Assembly (NCBI GenBank): GCA_014529385.2
Contig: CM043960.1
Coordinates: 27,915,896 to 27,979,895 of the forward strand
DNA: 64,000 bases
Source of the DNA: Adiantum capillus-veneris
Lineage: Eukaryota; Streptophyta; Polypodiopsida; Polypodiales; Pteridaceae
Reading direction: 5' to 3'
Part shown: positions 34,025 to 45,544 of the stretch, piece after piece
Position numbering within the stretch: the stretch's first letter is position 1
Layout of the letters: each line of letters begins with the position of its first letter
Notes under the pieces: model-generated
What the model was told of the DNA's origin: nothing
Databases searched by the model: none
Seen by the model: only the letters and a program-made list of their open reading frames with translations
Made by a program: the position numbers and the translations under genes

Positions 34025-35410
34025 CTATCCCTCTTCCAAAAGAGTGCGTATGAAGTGATATCTCACCTCAGTGTGCTTTGTCCTTGAATGAAAGGCTGAG
34101 TTCTTTGCAAGATGGATAGCGCTTTGACTATCACTATACAAGACACAATTGTCTTGTTTGAATCCAAGCTCTTCTAAGAATCTGTGCAGCCACATAATTT
34201 CTTTGCTTGCCTCCGTCATTGCTACATACTCTGCTTCCGTGGTAGAAAGTGAAACCACTTTCTGCAGGTTTGAAGACTAGCTTACTGCTATGCCTCCAAC
34301 CTTGAACACATAGCCAGTAGTGCTCCTTCGAGTATCTTTGTCACCTGCCATATCTGCATCAACATACCCTTCTAGAAAAATATCAGTTCCTCCAAAATAC
34401 AAAGCATTTGTTGTTGTCCCTTTTAGATACCTAAGTATCCACTTCACAGCTTGCCAATGCTCTTTACCTAGGTTGTCCATGAACCTACTCACAACTCCCA
34501 CTGCATGTGCAATGTCTGGCCTTGTCCAGACCATAGCATACATTAGAGAACCTACCGCTGCAGCATATGGAACTTTAGACATATAGGCTATCTCCTCTTG
34601 TGTCTTTGGACACATATCCTTCGTTAGTTTAAAATGACCAGCCAAAGGTGTAGAAACTGGTTTTTCATTTTGCATTGCAAACCTTTCTAGTACCTTCTTG
34701 ATGTAATCTTCTTGAGATAGCTTTATTGTCTTCTTTGTCCTGTCCCTTGATATTTTCATACCAAGTATCCTCTTTGTATCACCTAAATCTTTCATTGAAA
34801 AAGATTTAGATAGCTCCTCTTTTAGGTCTTTGATGTCCTGCATGTTAGCACTTGCAATCAGCATGTCATCAACATACAACATTAGGATGATGAACTTCCC
34901 ATCTCCCAACTTCTTCGTGTAGACGCAGTGATCCGAGTTGCATCTTGTGAATCCATGATCCAACATCCATCCATCCATCAAACTTCAAGTACCATTGTCT
35001 TGATGCTTGCTTTAAACCATACAAGGTCTTATTTAATCTGCAAACCATTTTCTCCTTACCTTTTACTTCATACCCCATTGGTTAAAGCATGTAGATTTCC
35101 TCCTCTAAGTCACCGTGAGGGAATGCCGTATTTACATCCAATTGCTCGAGATTTAAATCATGAGCAGCCACAAGGCTTAAGACAAGCCTAATTGAGTTCA
35201 TTTTACAACAGGAGAAAATATTTCATTGAAGTCAATACCTTTCTTTTGAGAAAACCCTTTTACCACAAGCCTAGACTTGTACCTTTTCTTCCCACCTTCT
35301 TCTTCCTTCAGCTTGTACACCCATTTGTTTTGAAGTGCCCCCTTACCTTTAGGCAACTCAACCAACTCCCATGTTTGGTTGCGATGTAGTGAGTCCATCT
35401 CCACTTGCAT
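34025..35410 (-). pseudogene. Copia reverse transcriptase and RNase H, broken
   Basis: On the minus strand the RT begins near 35410 (NQTWELVELPKGK, NKWVYKLK). A frameshift near 35195 is followed by the FPHGDLEEEIYM motif, and a second frame carries [16 protein letters not shown] (about 35040-34990). The next frame (34981-34277) holds the catalytic YVDDMLIA box and the connection region (GSLMYAMVWTRPDI, WILRYLKGT). After a stop near 34277, RNase H continues in the same frame with STTEAEY and SDSQSA, keeping the acidic residues. The parts occupy three frames, so no functional RT can be made. The gene ends about 170 bp before the 3' LTR. Confidence 0.9.
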
Positions 35411-35422
35411 GCTCTTCGTCCA

Positions 35423-37795
35423 TTATTCTTTGGATTCATGTTGCATAGCTTCTTCGTACGATTCCGGATCTCCAGAATCTGAGATCAAGAGATGGTTGAA
35501 GGAAGGAACAAACCTTTCTGGAGGTCTACTTGCTCTTGTAGATCTTCGGGGAATAGGTTGAGGCTCCTCATTTGGTTGACGTTGCACATTGTCACCATTT
35601 GCAGTCCTTGAGTCTTCACCATCCTCAAGCTCCATGTAATCATCACCTCTTTCTTTTGTTTGTTTTCTTTCCAAGTAATCTTTGTACATTATTTTTTCGT
35701 TAAAAATTACATCCCTAGTCCTTAAGATTTTACCATCTTCAGGATTCCATAGGCGATACCCAAAGTCACCTTCTCCATAGCCAATGAAGAAACACTTTTT
35801 GGACTTTGCATCTAGCTTTGATCTTAGGCTTCTATCTATGTGCATGAAAGCCTCACACCCAAACACTTTGAGAAATGCATAATTCACCGGTTTACCTGTC
35901 CATGCCTCTTCTGGAACTCCCCCATCCAATGCTGTTGAGGGTGACCGGTTGATTAAGTACACAGACGTACTTACAGCTTCCTCCCAAAGCTCAAGCGGTA
36001 GGCCTGCATGTAGCCACATGCTTCGTGCTCGCTCCATGATTGTCCTGTTCATCCTTTCCAAAATCCCATTTTGTTGAGGTGTCCTTAGGGTTGTCCTTTG
36101 CCTCCGAATTCCATTGCTAGCACAAAAGCTTTCAAAAGCTTGGCTGCAATATTCACCTCCATTGTCAGATTTGAGGCATTTAACCTTGGTACCTGTTTCA
36201 TTCTCCACAAAGGCTTTCCACCTTTGAAATATGGAAAATACATCAGACTTATTCTTCATGACATAAACCCATGTTTTTCTAGTCTCATCGTCTATGAATG
36301 TTACATAGTACAGTGAGCCACCAAGTGATGGTGTACTTGTAGGACCCCAAACATCAGAATGAACCAACTCAAGTTTTTTATTTTTTCTTTCATTTCCTAA
36401 TTTTTGAAATTTTACCCTCTTTTGTTTACCATAAACACAATTTTCACAGAACTCTAAGTCCACTTCTTTCAAACCTGGTAGAAGCTTCTTTGTTTGAAGG
36501 ATTTGCATTCCTTTGGCACTCATATGCCCAAGCCGATAGTGCCACACCGCACTATCAACTTCTGTAGTTGCTGCACAAGTTGAAGGTTGCGTGCTAATAG
36601 TACACAAGTAAATTGTACCGACCTTTTCTCCCTTGGCAACCACCAAATATCCTTTTGAGATCTTCCACCGTTTGTTTCCGAATGCAATGTTGTGACCTTC
36701 ATCGTCCAATTGTCCTATAGAGATTATTTTTTTGCGAAGAGAAGGAACATGCCTAACATCTTTAAGCTTCCATTCATTTCCGTTAGCAGTTTTGATAGAA
36801 ACTGTACCTTTGCCAACAATCTCACAAGCTTCATCATCTTCCAAGTATACATACCCAAAATTACCTTTGGTGTAGTCTTGGAAATGTTGCTTGTGTGGTG
36901 TCGCATGGAATGAAGCCCCAAAATCTACTATCCAGGAATTAGACACATTGTCTAATGAGAGAATTAGAGCATCTTGCTCTACTTTACTTGCCACATTGGC
37001 CTCCGATGTTGGCTTGTTGTATTGAGACTCTGTCTCCTTCTTCTTTTTGGACCAGCAATCCTTCTTGACGTGGCCCTTCTTGCCGCAGTTCCAACATTCA
37101 AGAACTGACTTTGTGCGTGACTTGCTCCACCTTGAGTGATCACGACCCTTTTGGCTTTTGAACCTCTCCTTAGGCCTTCCTCTTGTTTCCACTGACAATG
37201 CAGCACTTGATGATTCTCCTGTGCTTCTTCTTCATATTTCCTCGCTTAGGAGAACACCCACAACATCATCAAACTTAAGAGTATTTGTACCAGAGATAGA
37301 ATTACTTACAGCCATCACAAGACTGTCCCAACTATCCGGTAGAGATGATAGTATAAGGAGAGCTCGCACTTCGTCATCGAAATTGATTTTCACCGATCGA
37401 AGTTGACTTATGTTTGTGTTAAAGTCATTTAGGTGTTCTGGAACTGAACCATTCTCTGCCATCTTTAGATTGAACAAGCTCTTCATAAGAAATACCTTAT
37501 TGGATGTCGATGGTTTCTCGTAGAAGTCGTCAAGTGACTTCATCAAGTCCTTCATGGTCTTCATCTCCGAAACATTGAAGGCCACCATTGAAGCCAAGCT
37601 TAACCGGATTATTCCCAGTGCCTTTCGATCAAGGACAATCCATGCTTCATCTGCCATTGTTGCGGGCTTCTTTGCAAGACCGCCTAGTGGAAAATAGAGG
37701 TCCTTCTAGTAGAGATAGTCTTCAATATGCATCTTCCAATGTTGGTAGTTTTTTCCGTTGAACTTCTCAATATTGAGCTTCCCTTCCTCTGCCAT
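35423..37795 (-). pseudogene. Copia Gag, protease and integrase
   Basis: Gag starts at ATG 37795 (MAEEGKLNIEKFNGKNY) and has in-frame stops at 37706 and 37232; apart from these the frame is one continuous reading to 35423. A CCHC knuckle (CWNCGKKGHVKKDC) lies near 37095. The protease active-site segment reads WIVDFGAS, where D-S-G-A is usual, so the second active-site position is altered. The GAG-pre-integrase region (WHYRLGHMSAKGM) and the integrase core follow, with D in HSDVWGP, D in KSDNGGEY and E in PQQNGILERMNR all retained. The C-terminal region (GYGEGDFGYRLWNPE) is typical of copia. The stop at 35423 separates it from RT. Confidence 0.92.
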
Positions 37796-37848
37796 AACTC
37801 CCACTCAATTCAAGGAATCCTTTCCTTGAGATAATTTATCTATGAGAA

Positions 37849-37867
37849 AACCTTGCTCTAATACCAG
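37849..37867 (-). promoter_or_regulatory. Primer binding site of the copia element
   Basis: Directly inside the 5' LTR the minus strand reads ACTGGTATTAGAGCAAGG. TGGTATTAGAGC differs by one base from the TGGTATCAGAGC site complementary to plant initiator tRNA-Met. Confidence 0.85.
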
Positions 37868-37868
37868 T

Positions 37869-38625
37869 TGTTAGGAAATAAGACGTAGCTAAATAGATAA
37901 TTGAGTAGATTACTTAATGGAGAGAGACAAATTTACATACACAAGATTATAGAGTAGAGAGAGAGAGAGAGAGAGATAGAGTACACACGATATACGTGGT
38001 TCACCCAATGTGGGCTATGTCCACGGGAAAGCAACCAATCAATGGCTTCAGTACTTCAAAACAAGAAGTAGTTTACAAAGGGATTATACCCTTAGTGGAG
38101 CTCCCGCCTTGCTTCACTCTCACCACCTCACACTCGCCTTGTTGCATCAACTTCACACTATGAAATGTGTGTAGAAATGGCCTCCTTTTATAGGCCAAAA
38201 GGGTTGCCCTCTCTTATGAGAGGCAGCCATGTGTAGCCGCCCTTGTGTGAATAGGTCCAAATCGGACCCTCCAATCCATCCATGTGTGTCCTCCCTTGAG
38301 AAGACAAGTCTGCTTTTGAATTTGGCCACCGGCCATTAACTACCAGCCACCGGCCAACCGACGGTTGTTTTCCGACCACTTTTCGGCCGCCGTCCGGCCA
38401 TAATATTCCGGCGAAAAGGAATATTCCGGCGAGGGGAAACAAAGTCTCGGGGGCTTCCGCCCCCGAGGCCCCTAAAGTTGCCCCTGGGTTTTGACTGTGA
38501 AAATTTCGGTTTCCGGTGAGTGATTTACCTTCACGCACGATGGCTTCTCCTCATAATGGGGGCCTTACAAATGTGCGCTTTTACCACAGAAAATTACAAG
38601 GGTAAATCAAGCTCCATACTTAACA
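37869..38625 (-). repeat. 5' LTR of the copia element
   Basis: 757 bp from TGTTAGG to TTAACA, closely similar to 33084-33853 with scattered substitutions and a shorter GA run. A TATA-like box lies at 38184-38194. CCATT follows at 38626-38630. Confidence 0.93.
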
Positions 38626-38631
38626 CCATTA

Positions 38632-39728
38632 GATTTCTCTACCAAAACATTTGACGGGGATAGTAGGGTGTACTGTGACGATGTAGAATGTGAAGTTCTT
38701 CACAGACTTCCTGTGAGCAAGCCCTTTCTAAACCACGGACCATTATCAGAAACAATCTCCAGAGGTGTGACAAATCTACAAAAAATATTAGTGTCGACAA
38801 ACCTGCTCAGTGTTTTCCCATTTACCCTAGTTGCCACACTTTGAGCCTCCACCCACCGAGTCATGTAATCTACAGCCACTAGAATGTAGAGTTTACCAAT
38901 TTTAATTCTAGGCAAAGGACCCATAGCATCAATGCCCCACTTTTCAAAGGGTCCATTTACAAGCACATCTACCTTGGACCATGGACCAATCTTCTATTTC
39001 CATTTACCTGACAGTTGTGACAGCTTTTACACCAATGCTGGACATCCATATGCAGGCTTGGCCAAACATACCCTTCAAGAAAAATATTTTTCACAGTTAA
39101 CTCTAGGGCAAAATGACCCCCACATGCTTCCTCATGCAAACCTTTTAGAATGGCTGGAATTTCCTCAATAGTTGGTACTCTTCTGTACACTTGATCCTTC
39201 CCTCTTTGATAGAGGGAGCCTTCTAGGAAGAGATAGAAACTTGAATTCTTCATGAGTCTCCTCTTCTGAGCTTTTGTAAAGTCTTGTGGAAACTTGCCTT
39301 CCAAAATGTAGCCAATAATGGGAGCCAATGACTCCAATCCCTGGTATCTCAGTTGCTTGATAGCTGTTGCCATCATGATGACCTGCACTTCTTTCTCAAC
39401 ACATGTAACTGCTTGTTGCGCAAGTAAATCAGCATCTTCATTTTGTATTGTAGGAATATTATATAGTTTCAATTCTTCAAACTTATTAAACAATCTACAA
39501 ATGGCATGAACTTTTTTCCTTAAGCTTTCATTCTTGCATGCCCAAATGCCTAAAATCTGCTTCACAATTGAGAAGTGCATCCCTCTTTACCATGAGACGT
39601 TGTATACCTTGGCCACTGCACATCTTTAAACCATGAAGTAGTGTGTCATATTCTGCTTCATTGTTGCTAGTTGAACCTAGTAGATTGACCTTCTCTTTCA
39701 TGACCACCTCTCCACTTGGGTTGAGCAA
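38632..39728 (-). pseudogene. Gypsy RNase H end and integrase N-terminal part (right of the copia insertion)
   Basis: From right to left the minus strand gives an RNase H-like segment, LGSTSNNEAEYDTLLHGLK (about 39700-39640). A frame change near 39550 is followed by the integrase zinc-binding region HEEACGGHF...WPSLHMDVQHWCKSCHNCQ (about 39150-39000), matching H-x-H-x-C-x-x-C. The catalytic core starts at 38966 with FEKWGIDAMGPLP (first D), then VAVDYMTRWVEA and EIVSDNGPWF (second D). It shifts frame near 38705 and is cut off by the copia element at 38626. The third acid lies across the insertion and is degraded. Confidence 0.88.
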
Positions 39729-39730
39729 CG

Positions 39731-40527
39731 CTAGCCCTCCCCCTGCTTTTCTTGTGGCTCGTTGAAAACTCTATCAAAGAATAAGGTAAAAGCATTAGGA
39801 ATACTTTTAGGTGGTGACAATGGTAGGATCTTTACTTCAGACACCTTAATCTCCTTCTTATGTACCCTATAAGTGAGAATCCCTGCCAATTGTGCATGCA
39901 CACTATCTTCTACCTTGAAAGAGTATTGCAACTCTTGCAACTCCATAATCCACTTTGAGATCCTAGTACTAAGATTCATTTGAGATGACACCCAAGGGAA
40001 CAAATTTTTTGCAGTGAGGATTACAAAAGGTTTTGATAGCAAGTAGGATCTAAACTTTCTCACCGCAAACATGAGAGAAAGCATCATGAGTTCTGCCTCC
40101 CTGTAGCCTCTCTCCAAAGCATTCATGACCCTACTAGCAAAGTAGATGGGTCGCATCCTGGTCCTATGGGGATCTTGTTGTAATAAAACTGCACCAATTG
40201 TTTCTTTCCCAACACTAGAGCTAACAAAGAATGTGTACTCCCAACAAGGAGGCATGAGTGTTGGTAGCTCTGACAAAATGGATTTAATGTTACAAAGTAC
40301 TCTTAAAGCTCATCAAAACATGAAAAATCTACTTATTGTGTCAACTTTTGCAAACGGTGAAGTAACTCTGAGGCTAAGTGAATGAAGCGTGACATATACT
40401 TCACCTTTTGAATGAATGAGATGACCTCTTTGAGATTCTTGGGTGATGGGAGCTCAATAAGAGCCTTTGCCTTTGAAGGATCCAGCTTGATGCCTTTATA
40501 AAAAACCTTGTGGCGAAGCAAGATCAC
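39731..40527 (-). pseudogene. Gypsy RT thumb and RNase H-like region
   Basis: The minus-strand ORF 40527-40333 carries KGIKLDPSKAKALIELPSP, the typical post-RT connection region of gypsy polyproteins, followed by a frameshift near 40290. The ORF 40276-39731 continues with KETIGAVLLQQDP and RPIYFASRVMNALERGY, then MMLSLMFAVRKFRSYLL, a usual RNase H-like stretch of plant gypsy elements. The catalytic acidic pattern is partly preserved. Confidence 0.85.
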
Positions 40528-40589
40528 TTCATCCTCACTTATGTGGCATTTGTCGGGATTGAGCTAACCTCCCATGTCGTAAAGTTTTT

Positions 40590-41438
40590 TTAAACCTTCT
40601 TCCACCTTTTGTAGATGCAATGATTTGGAGCTATAAATGAAAAAATCATCAATAAAAACCCTAATGGACTTTCCAAAGAATGCTTGAAACACCATGTCAT
40701 GAAGCGTTGGAAAGTTGCAGAAGCATTTGTCAGACCAAATGGCATGACTCTAAAAGCATAACAACCCCAAGGAGTGATGAAGGTTGTTTTTAATTGATCC
40801 TCCAATGCAATCCCTATTTGAAAGTAACCTGAGTAGCCATCACACACAGTGTACTTCTCATTACCAGCTACCTCATATAGCATCTCATCCTGAAATGGGA
40901 GGGGAAGTGAAATTTGAAAGTAACCTGAGTAGCCATCACACACAGTGTACTTCTCATTACCAGCTACCTCATATAGCATCTCTTTTTGTTACCTCATTGA
41001 GTGAACAGTAATCTACAAACACCCTCCACTTGCCGTTTTTCTTGGGAGTGATAACAACGGAAGAGACCCACTCTGAATTCTCCACTGGATAAATGAACCT
41101 GTTGTTGCTAGAAGCTTTCTTACCTCCTTGAGTAAAGCCTGCTCCTTGATGACTCCTAGCCTTTGTAGCTTTTGAGCCTTAGGTGTGACCTCTAGCTTCA
41201 ACTCAATCTTGTGTTGAACAGCATCTACTCCACGCACATTGGTGTAGTCTTTAGCAAAAAGCTTAGGAAATTTCCTTAATACACATTTGAACTCCTCTCT
41301 TTCTTCCTTTGTAAGTGTTGTAGACAACATACCTTCTAACGTTCCTTCATCTTTCACATTTTCGTTCTCTTGAGTACCTACCTCTTCCAAACCTTGACAA
41401 GAGGTCTCTTGGTTGTTTGGCTTAAACCTTACCCCCAT
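40590..41438 (-). pseudogene. Gypsy reverse transcriptase, with internal duplication
   Basis: The minus-strand frame 41438-41013 covers the segment before RT (LRKFPKLFAKDY, VQHKIELK) and early RT (VIKEQALLKEVRKLL), then shifts. The frame 40979-40590 carries KYTVCDGYSGYFQI twice, then TFITPWGCYAFRVMPFGLTN and FQRFM. In a shifted frame comes the catalytic FIDDFFIYS box near 40660-40635. The repeat arises from a perfect 71-bp direct duplication (40816-40886 and 40912-40982, offset 96 bp). It keeps frame but would place an extra copy of the first catalytic Asp region in the palm. Confidence 0.87.
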
Positions 41439-41565
41439 GACAGTATGGAAGACTCCTCTTCAATAATGCTGTCGCTATTTTCTTCTTCTGAAGTGCTATA
41501 GGTCCAACCTTCCTCTGTCTCACTTTGTGATTATTCTTCATGGAGCTCCTCTTGGCATTGTTCCT

Positions 41566-42306
41566 TCAAAAGACAACCTTCTTATTATTTTCATTCCTAC
41601 AAATTAACTTTCCACGCTTCGAATCTTGCAAAGCTCGCATTTTTATTAGCGATGGTCTTCCTAGGATAAATGGGTAACCATTTCCTTTGGTCGACATAAC
41701 ATAGAAATCCTCTGCCTTCTTAATTCCAAAGGCCTCCACAAAAACATTTTTACAAATGCCCACGCACCTAGACTTGCTATTGTTTGCCATTTTCACTTTG
41801 ATTTTAGGTGTCTCATGGATGTGCATGCCTAGTCTTTGCATGAGTCTCTCTGTCATGATGCAAATTTGTGCACCCCTATCCACTAGACCTTTCCTAACCA
41901 ATCTTCCTTTGATGTAACAGTCTAGCACTAGTGTAATGTCCTCTTTCATTTCAAACTCTTGCTTGTACAAGTAGTAGTCATCTAAGTCTTTTTGCTTATG
42001 AGAAACAATGTCTTGCCATAATTTTTGAGTGTTTTGGGGATCAAAGAAGTATTTCTTGAAACGATTCAAAAATTCCGTGTAATTTCCCTTAACTTCCTCA
42101 GGCAAAGAGTCAAACCAAGTGCTAGCATCTTTCCTATGGACCACCTCAAACATTCTTACACATTCTTGATCACTTATACCCTCTTGATACGGCAAGACAT
42201 CTTGAAATTTGCTAAAAATAATTATGCATCCTCTCTAGGCTCTCTAAAGAAAAGAGGATATACAGACATTTGCCGTTGGCTTTCCATTGATTTGATTTCA
42301 AAGTGA
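41566..42306 (-). pseudogene. Gypsy Gag and aspartic protease region
   Basis: On the minus strand, Gag-type sequence begins near 42280 (FFREPREDA, stop, then LFLANF) and shifts near 42190. It continues SDQECVRMFEVVHRKDAS, TWFDSLPEEVKGNYTEFLNR and FKKYFFDPQ, the usual W...L...F signature of plant gypsy Gag. It is followed after a short spacer by the retropepsin region GRLVRKGLVDRGAQICIM and FILGRPSL. The active-site triplet reads D-R-G in place of D-S/T-G. No zinc knuckle is visible between them, so part of Gag appears deleted. Confidence 0.82.
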
Positions 42307-42891
42307 CGCACATTTTTTTTTTCAAAAATCTACACAATAATGTTTTCTAAATGGAAATTTATTCTACAACCAAATAAAAATATGCACATCAAATGATCTA
42401 TGATAATCAACAACAAGCAGGATGACAAGGTTTGGTGATGCAAGAATTTCTCCTACTCTTTGGGCACCAAACATGAACACCATAGGTTGTTGAAAATGGA
42501 TCTTTCTACTAATTCCAACGTTTATTCTAATGTGTGGAGTGAAAATGGAAGGGGAAAACCTCTATTCCTAGGACATTATCCATTGCCTATGCATGACCTA
42601 ATGCTTAAAACAAAACAAAAATATAGACATCCAAACTAAGGTCGTACCTAATGAGAGGCAAAATAAAAGGATTTACTGAAGCATTTATCTCAGCCAACCT
42701 AAGAGGACCTAAATTCTACGAATTACAAGTTGAAATTACAGCATAGTACTAACAATTATGTGTACCTTTTGCCTTGCAATGGGAATGAAAGGATCATACA
42801 AATTCTCGTGATTCATGCAAACTTCTTGACTATGCAAAAGGTAAATCCTACACAAAAATACACAAGCCTTCCTCAGTGGGGGCACCAAAAT
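42307..42891 (-). other. 5' untranslated leader of the gypsy element
   Basis: Noncoding AT-rich leader between the 5' LTR and gag. Just inside the LTR the minus strand reads ATTTTGGTGCCCCCACTGAGG (position 42891 downwards). TGG starts 5 bases from the LTR end, a plausible primer site of uncertain tRNA. Confidence 0.5.
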
Positions 42892-43915
42892 TAAGGTGGT
42901 CCGGGGCGGCCAACAAGAGAGGTGACCTCTAAACACCCCTCAAGGCTCCCGTGCTTCTCAATTGGGGCTAGGACAACCACAAGCACAACACGACAACAAA
43001 CCCACAACCAAATTGAAACAAGATAGGGGCACCACCTAGTTATTATATGCGAACTAGGACGTAAGAGAGCTATTGTCACAACCAAGAAGATACACCACAA
43101 AACACACACAAGCAACCTCACACCAAGACACACACAAAATGGACTAGAGAGAGCTAGAGAAAAGGAAAGAGAGAGAGGAATGGATCTTGCATAGTACCTT
43201 ATTTGTGACTTGCAAATGGAGATGGTTTGTTATTATGCTATCGTAGAGCTTCTACAAAAATCACTCAATGCGTAGTGAATGCTAAACATTGCCAACACAC
43301 ACACACACTGTCTTAGGGTATGGGAGACCTCTCACCACAATACCCTCTTACAATGGACACAAAATTGGCAATGAAAGCACATTAAAACACTTTCTAAAAC
43401 AAGATCAAATGATAGAAACTCAAAATACACAAGTCACCTTGAATTCACTAAACCATATCGCACAAGTGGACAGACAAAGATTTGAACGTTGAATCATGCC
43501 TTTGATGCACCAAACCTCAATTTATTGATGATGGACGAACATATATGATACTGGTTTTGAGATCTTGAATTCACGTTCTCTCACTTGCAATGGGTAGCTT
43601 GAAAGCTTCTCTCACACCAGAAGTGAATCTCACAAAGTGGTTGCTACGTCTAAGTCTCTCCTCACGCATAGAGTGTTGGGGTGCTATGTGAGATATTGAG
43701 GATTGTTTTACAAGAAGAAGAGGGGCCTATTTATAGGTTGGAGACCCTCATTAAGATTATTGGCAAGTCCTAATTTACAAGCTAACAAATCAGGATTATG
43801 ATTCTTTTTAAATATCAAAATATTACGGGCCTTCATTGTCGGCTTGAGTCATGGATGCGGGCTGAAAAGAGAGCATTATTGCTGGTAGATAAGGTGAAAG
43901 TAGAGTTTTAAGGAA

Positions 43916-43957
<42 letters not shown>

Positions 43958-45534
43958 ACTATGCACATTTCTTGAGGTGAGGTGTCTTTTATGGTTAGGT
44001 CATTGGCTATTTTGTGTTAGTATGTTAGTGGTTAGTGTTAGTAATCACTACAGAGTTAATGATATATTTACAATGGGTAGAATGAGGTGATGGTTGAAGT
44101 AAGATTGTTGAACGAAGGGAGTAAATCCTTGTGTTGGTGAAGCTTGAAGAAGTTTTGGACTTACTTGTGTAGGTTTTGAAAATGACTATCTATCCTCTTC
44201 TTCTTCTTCTCTTCATTATGCCATCGCCCGCCAAGGTTGATTATCGCGATGAAAATGGAAATTCGGTTGATAAGATCTCTCGATTTTTAGAGGTTAAGCA
44301 TGGTTTACATGCTGATTTCATGTATATAGAGAAGCGGTAAGATGGAATTGTACTTTGGAGATAATAGAGAGAGGCATACAGATGGTGTTTGTACATGTAG
44401 AGCTCATATGAGAGCTATGGAAGTAAGAGAGGAGGTTAATGGTGAAGAAGGTGAGAGAAACCATGGAAGGTGCAGGGATTGAGAGGAATGAGTATGTGTG
44501 TGAAGTGTGGAAAGAGGTGAGAGAAGACTATGGGCTACTTGTTGAGAGAAAAGTGGGCAGATTGGGATCCCATCCAAAACTCATACCTCACCGGTGGTAG
44601 CTCCCAAAATTATGAAACTTTTTGAGGTGATTTTTCATCTCTTGTTCCACATTTTGTCTTCTAACTACCACTTCAAATTTGGAGTGGAGATGGATATTAA
44701 AAAATCCACCAAAATGTCTATTTTTCTTCACAAAAAAGTCTTCAGTTGTCCCCCTTTAGTTGAATTTGCATATGGCTCCAAAGGTGAGCCCCTGCTTGCA
44801 TTAGAGAATGACCTAATTTCTTATTAGGGGTTTAAACATATGCATGGTTCTGGATTATTCATAAATATAATACATTGATATGATGGGGAAAAACAGGCTA
44901 GTATATATAAATAATTTATGGAATCTAAAACAATGTCAAATATATATAAACATCAAATCAAAAAAAGATATTTATGAAAATATAAGGAATCAAATGAGGG
45001 GACCCTCATTTGTTTTTGTTGACGTATATTTATTTACAAGAGATAAGAAAAAATACCTCTAGGAAATAGGAATTTAGTGAAAGGCAATGACTGATGGTGA
45101 AAGGTATTTTTGAGTTTTTTCCTTGGAGTGGATTCTCACCAAAAAATAAGAGAAGCTTGCATGAAATTATTTTTTATAGAATAGATAGGTAAGAAAGATT
45201 ACGGTAATGGTGAGAAAATATACATAGCATACTTAGGAAATAACGCATACCTAGGTAAAAATATTTAAATAAATACCAAAATAATTATGAAAATTCCCTA
45301 TTTTTAGGCCCTATATACAATGAGATATTTATACACCAATAGGCCATAATATACTTTGTCTTTTGTTTTTATTTATTTTTTTGGCTCAACTAGCTAGCTA
45401 AGGGTGTTAAGAAGATATGGGAAAAGTCCCCTAACTCAAGCATGCCTATGTAGAATGGAAAGGTAAGAATAGCCGCAGTGTTTAGGTGACCTTGGTAGGG
45501 TGAGGTAGCTCACTATGGCATTTTCGGATAGCCA
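42892..45534 (-). repeat. 5' LTR of the minus-strand gypsy element
   Basis: Full-length partner of 29623-32335. On the minus strand it ends GGACCACCTTA, where the 3' LTR has CGACCGCCTCA, so the terminal CA has mutated. The start side differs: the plus strand ends GGATAGCCATTTTTTGACC, where the 3' LTR has GGATAGCCAAAAAATGGCTATCA, so the terminal hairpin has been rearranged or replaced. A TATA box is at 43726-43736 and a GA run at about 43918-43955. Confidence 0.85.
43726..43736 (-). promoter_or_regulatory. TATA box in the gypsy 5' LTR
   Basis: The minus strand reads CTATAAATAGG, matching the 3' LTR (30455) and the solo LTR (14191). This would be the promoter of the gypsy transcript. Confidence 0.65.
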
Positions 45535-45544
45535 TTTTTTGACC

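Larger units (their letters stand above)
33084..38625 (-). mobile_element. Ty1/copia LTR retrotransposon, 5.5 kb, minus strand, nested in gypsy integrase
   Basis: LTRs at 33084-33853 and 37869-38625 start TGTTAGG and end TTAACA. The CCATT target duplication is perfect. Inside, read right to left, are gag, zinc knuckle, protease, integrase, RT and RNase H, the diagnostic Ty1/copia order. The primer site and polypurine tract are recognisable. The single long gag-pol frame is broken by a few stops (37706, 37232, 35423, between RT and RNase H near 34277) and by frameshifts within RT. It interrupts the gypsy integrase, so it inserted later than the gypsy element. Confidence 0.95.
29623..45534 (-). 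mobile_element. Ty3/gypsy LTR retrotransposon with ~2.7-kb LTRs, minus strand, with nested copia
   Basis: Two directly repeated segments, 29623-32335 and 42892-45534, bracket gag, protease, RT, RNase H and integrase remnants read from right to left. The order protease-RT-RNase H-integrase is diagnostic of Ty3/gypsy. Excluding the 5.5-kb nested copia element, the gypsy element is about 10.4 kb, of which half is LTR. Every coding domain is broken by stops or frameshifts. No matching target duplication is visible, because the right side adjoins a third partial LTR copy (45545-45952). The left side adjoins a LINE fragment. Confidence 0.9.
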
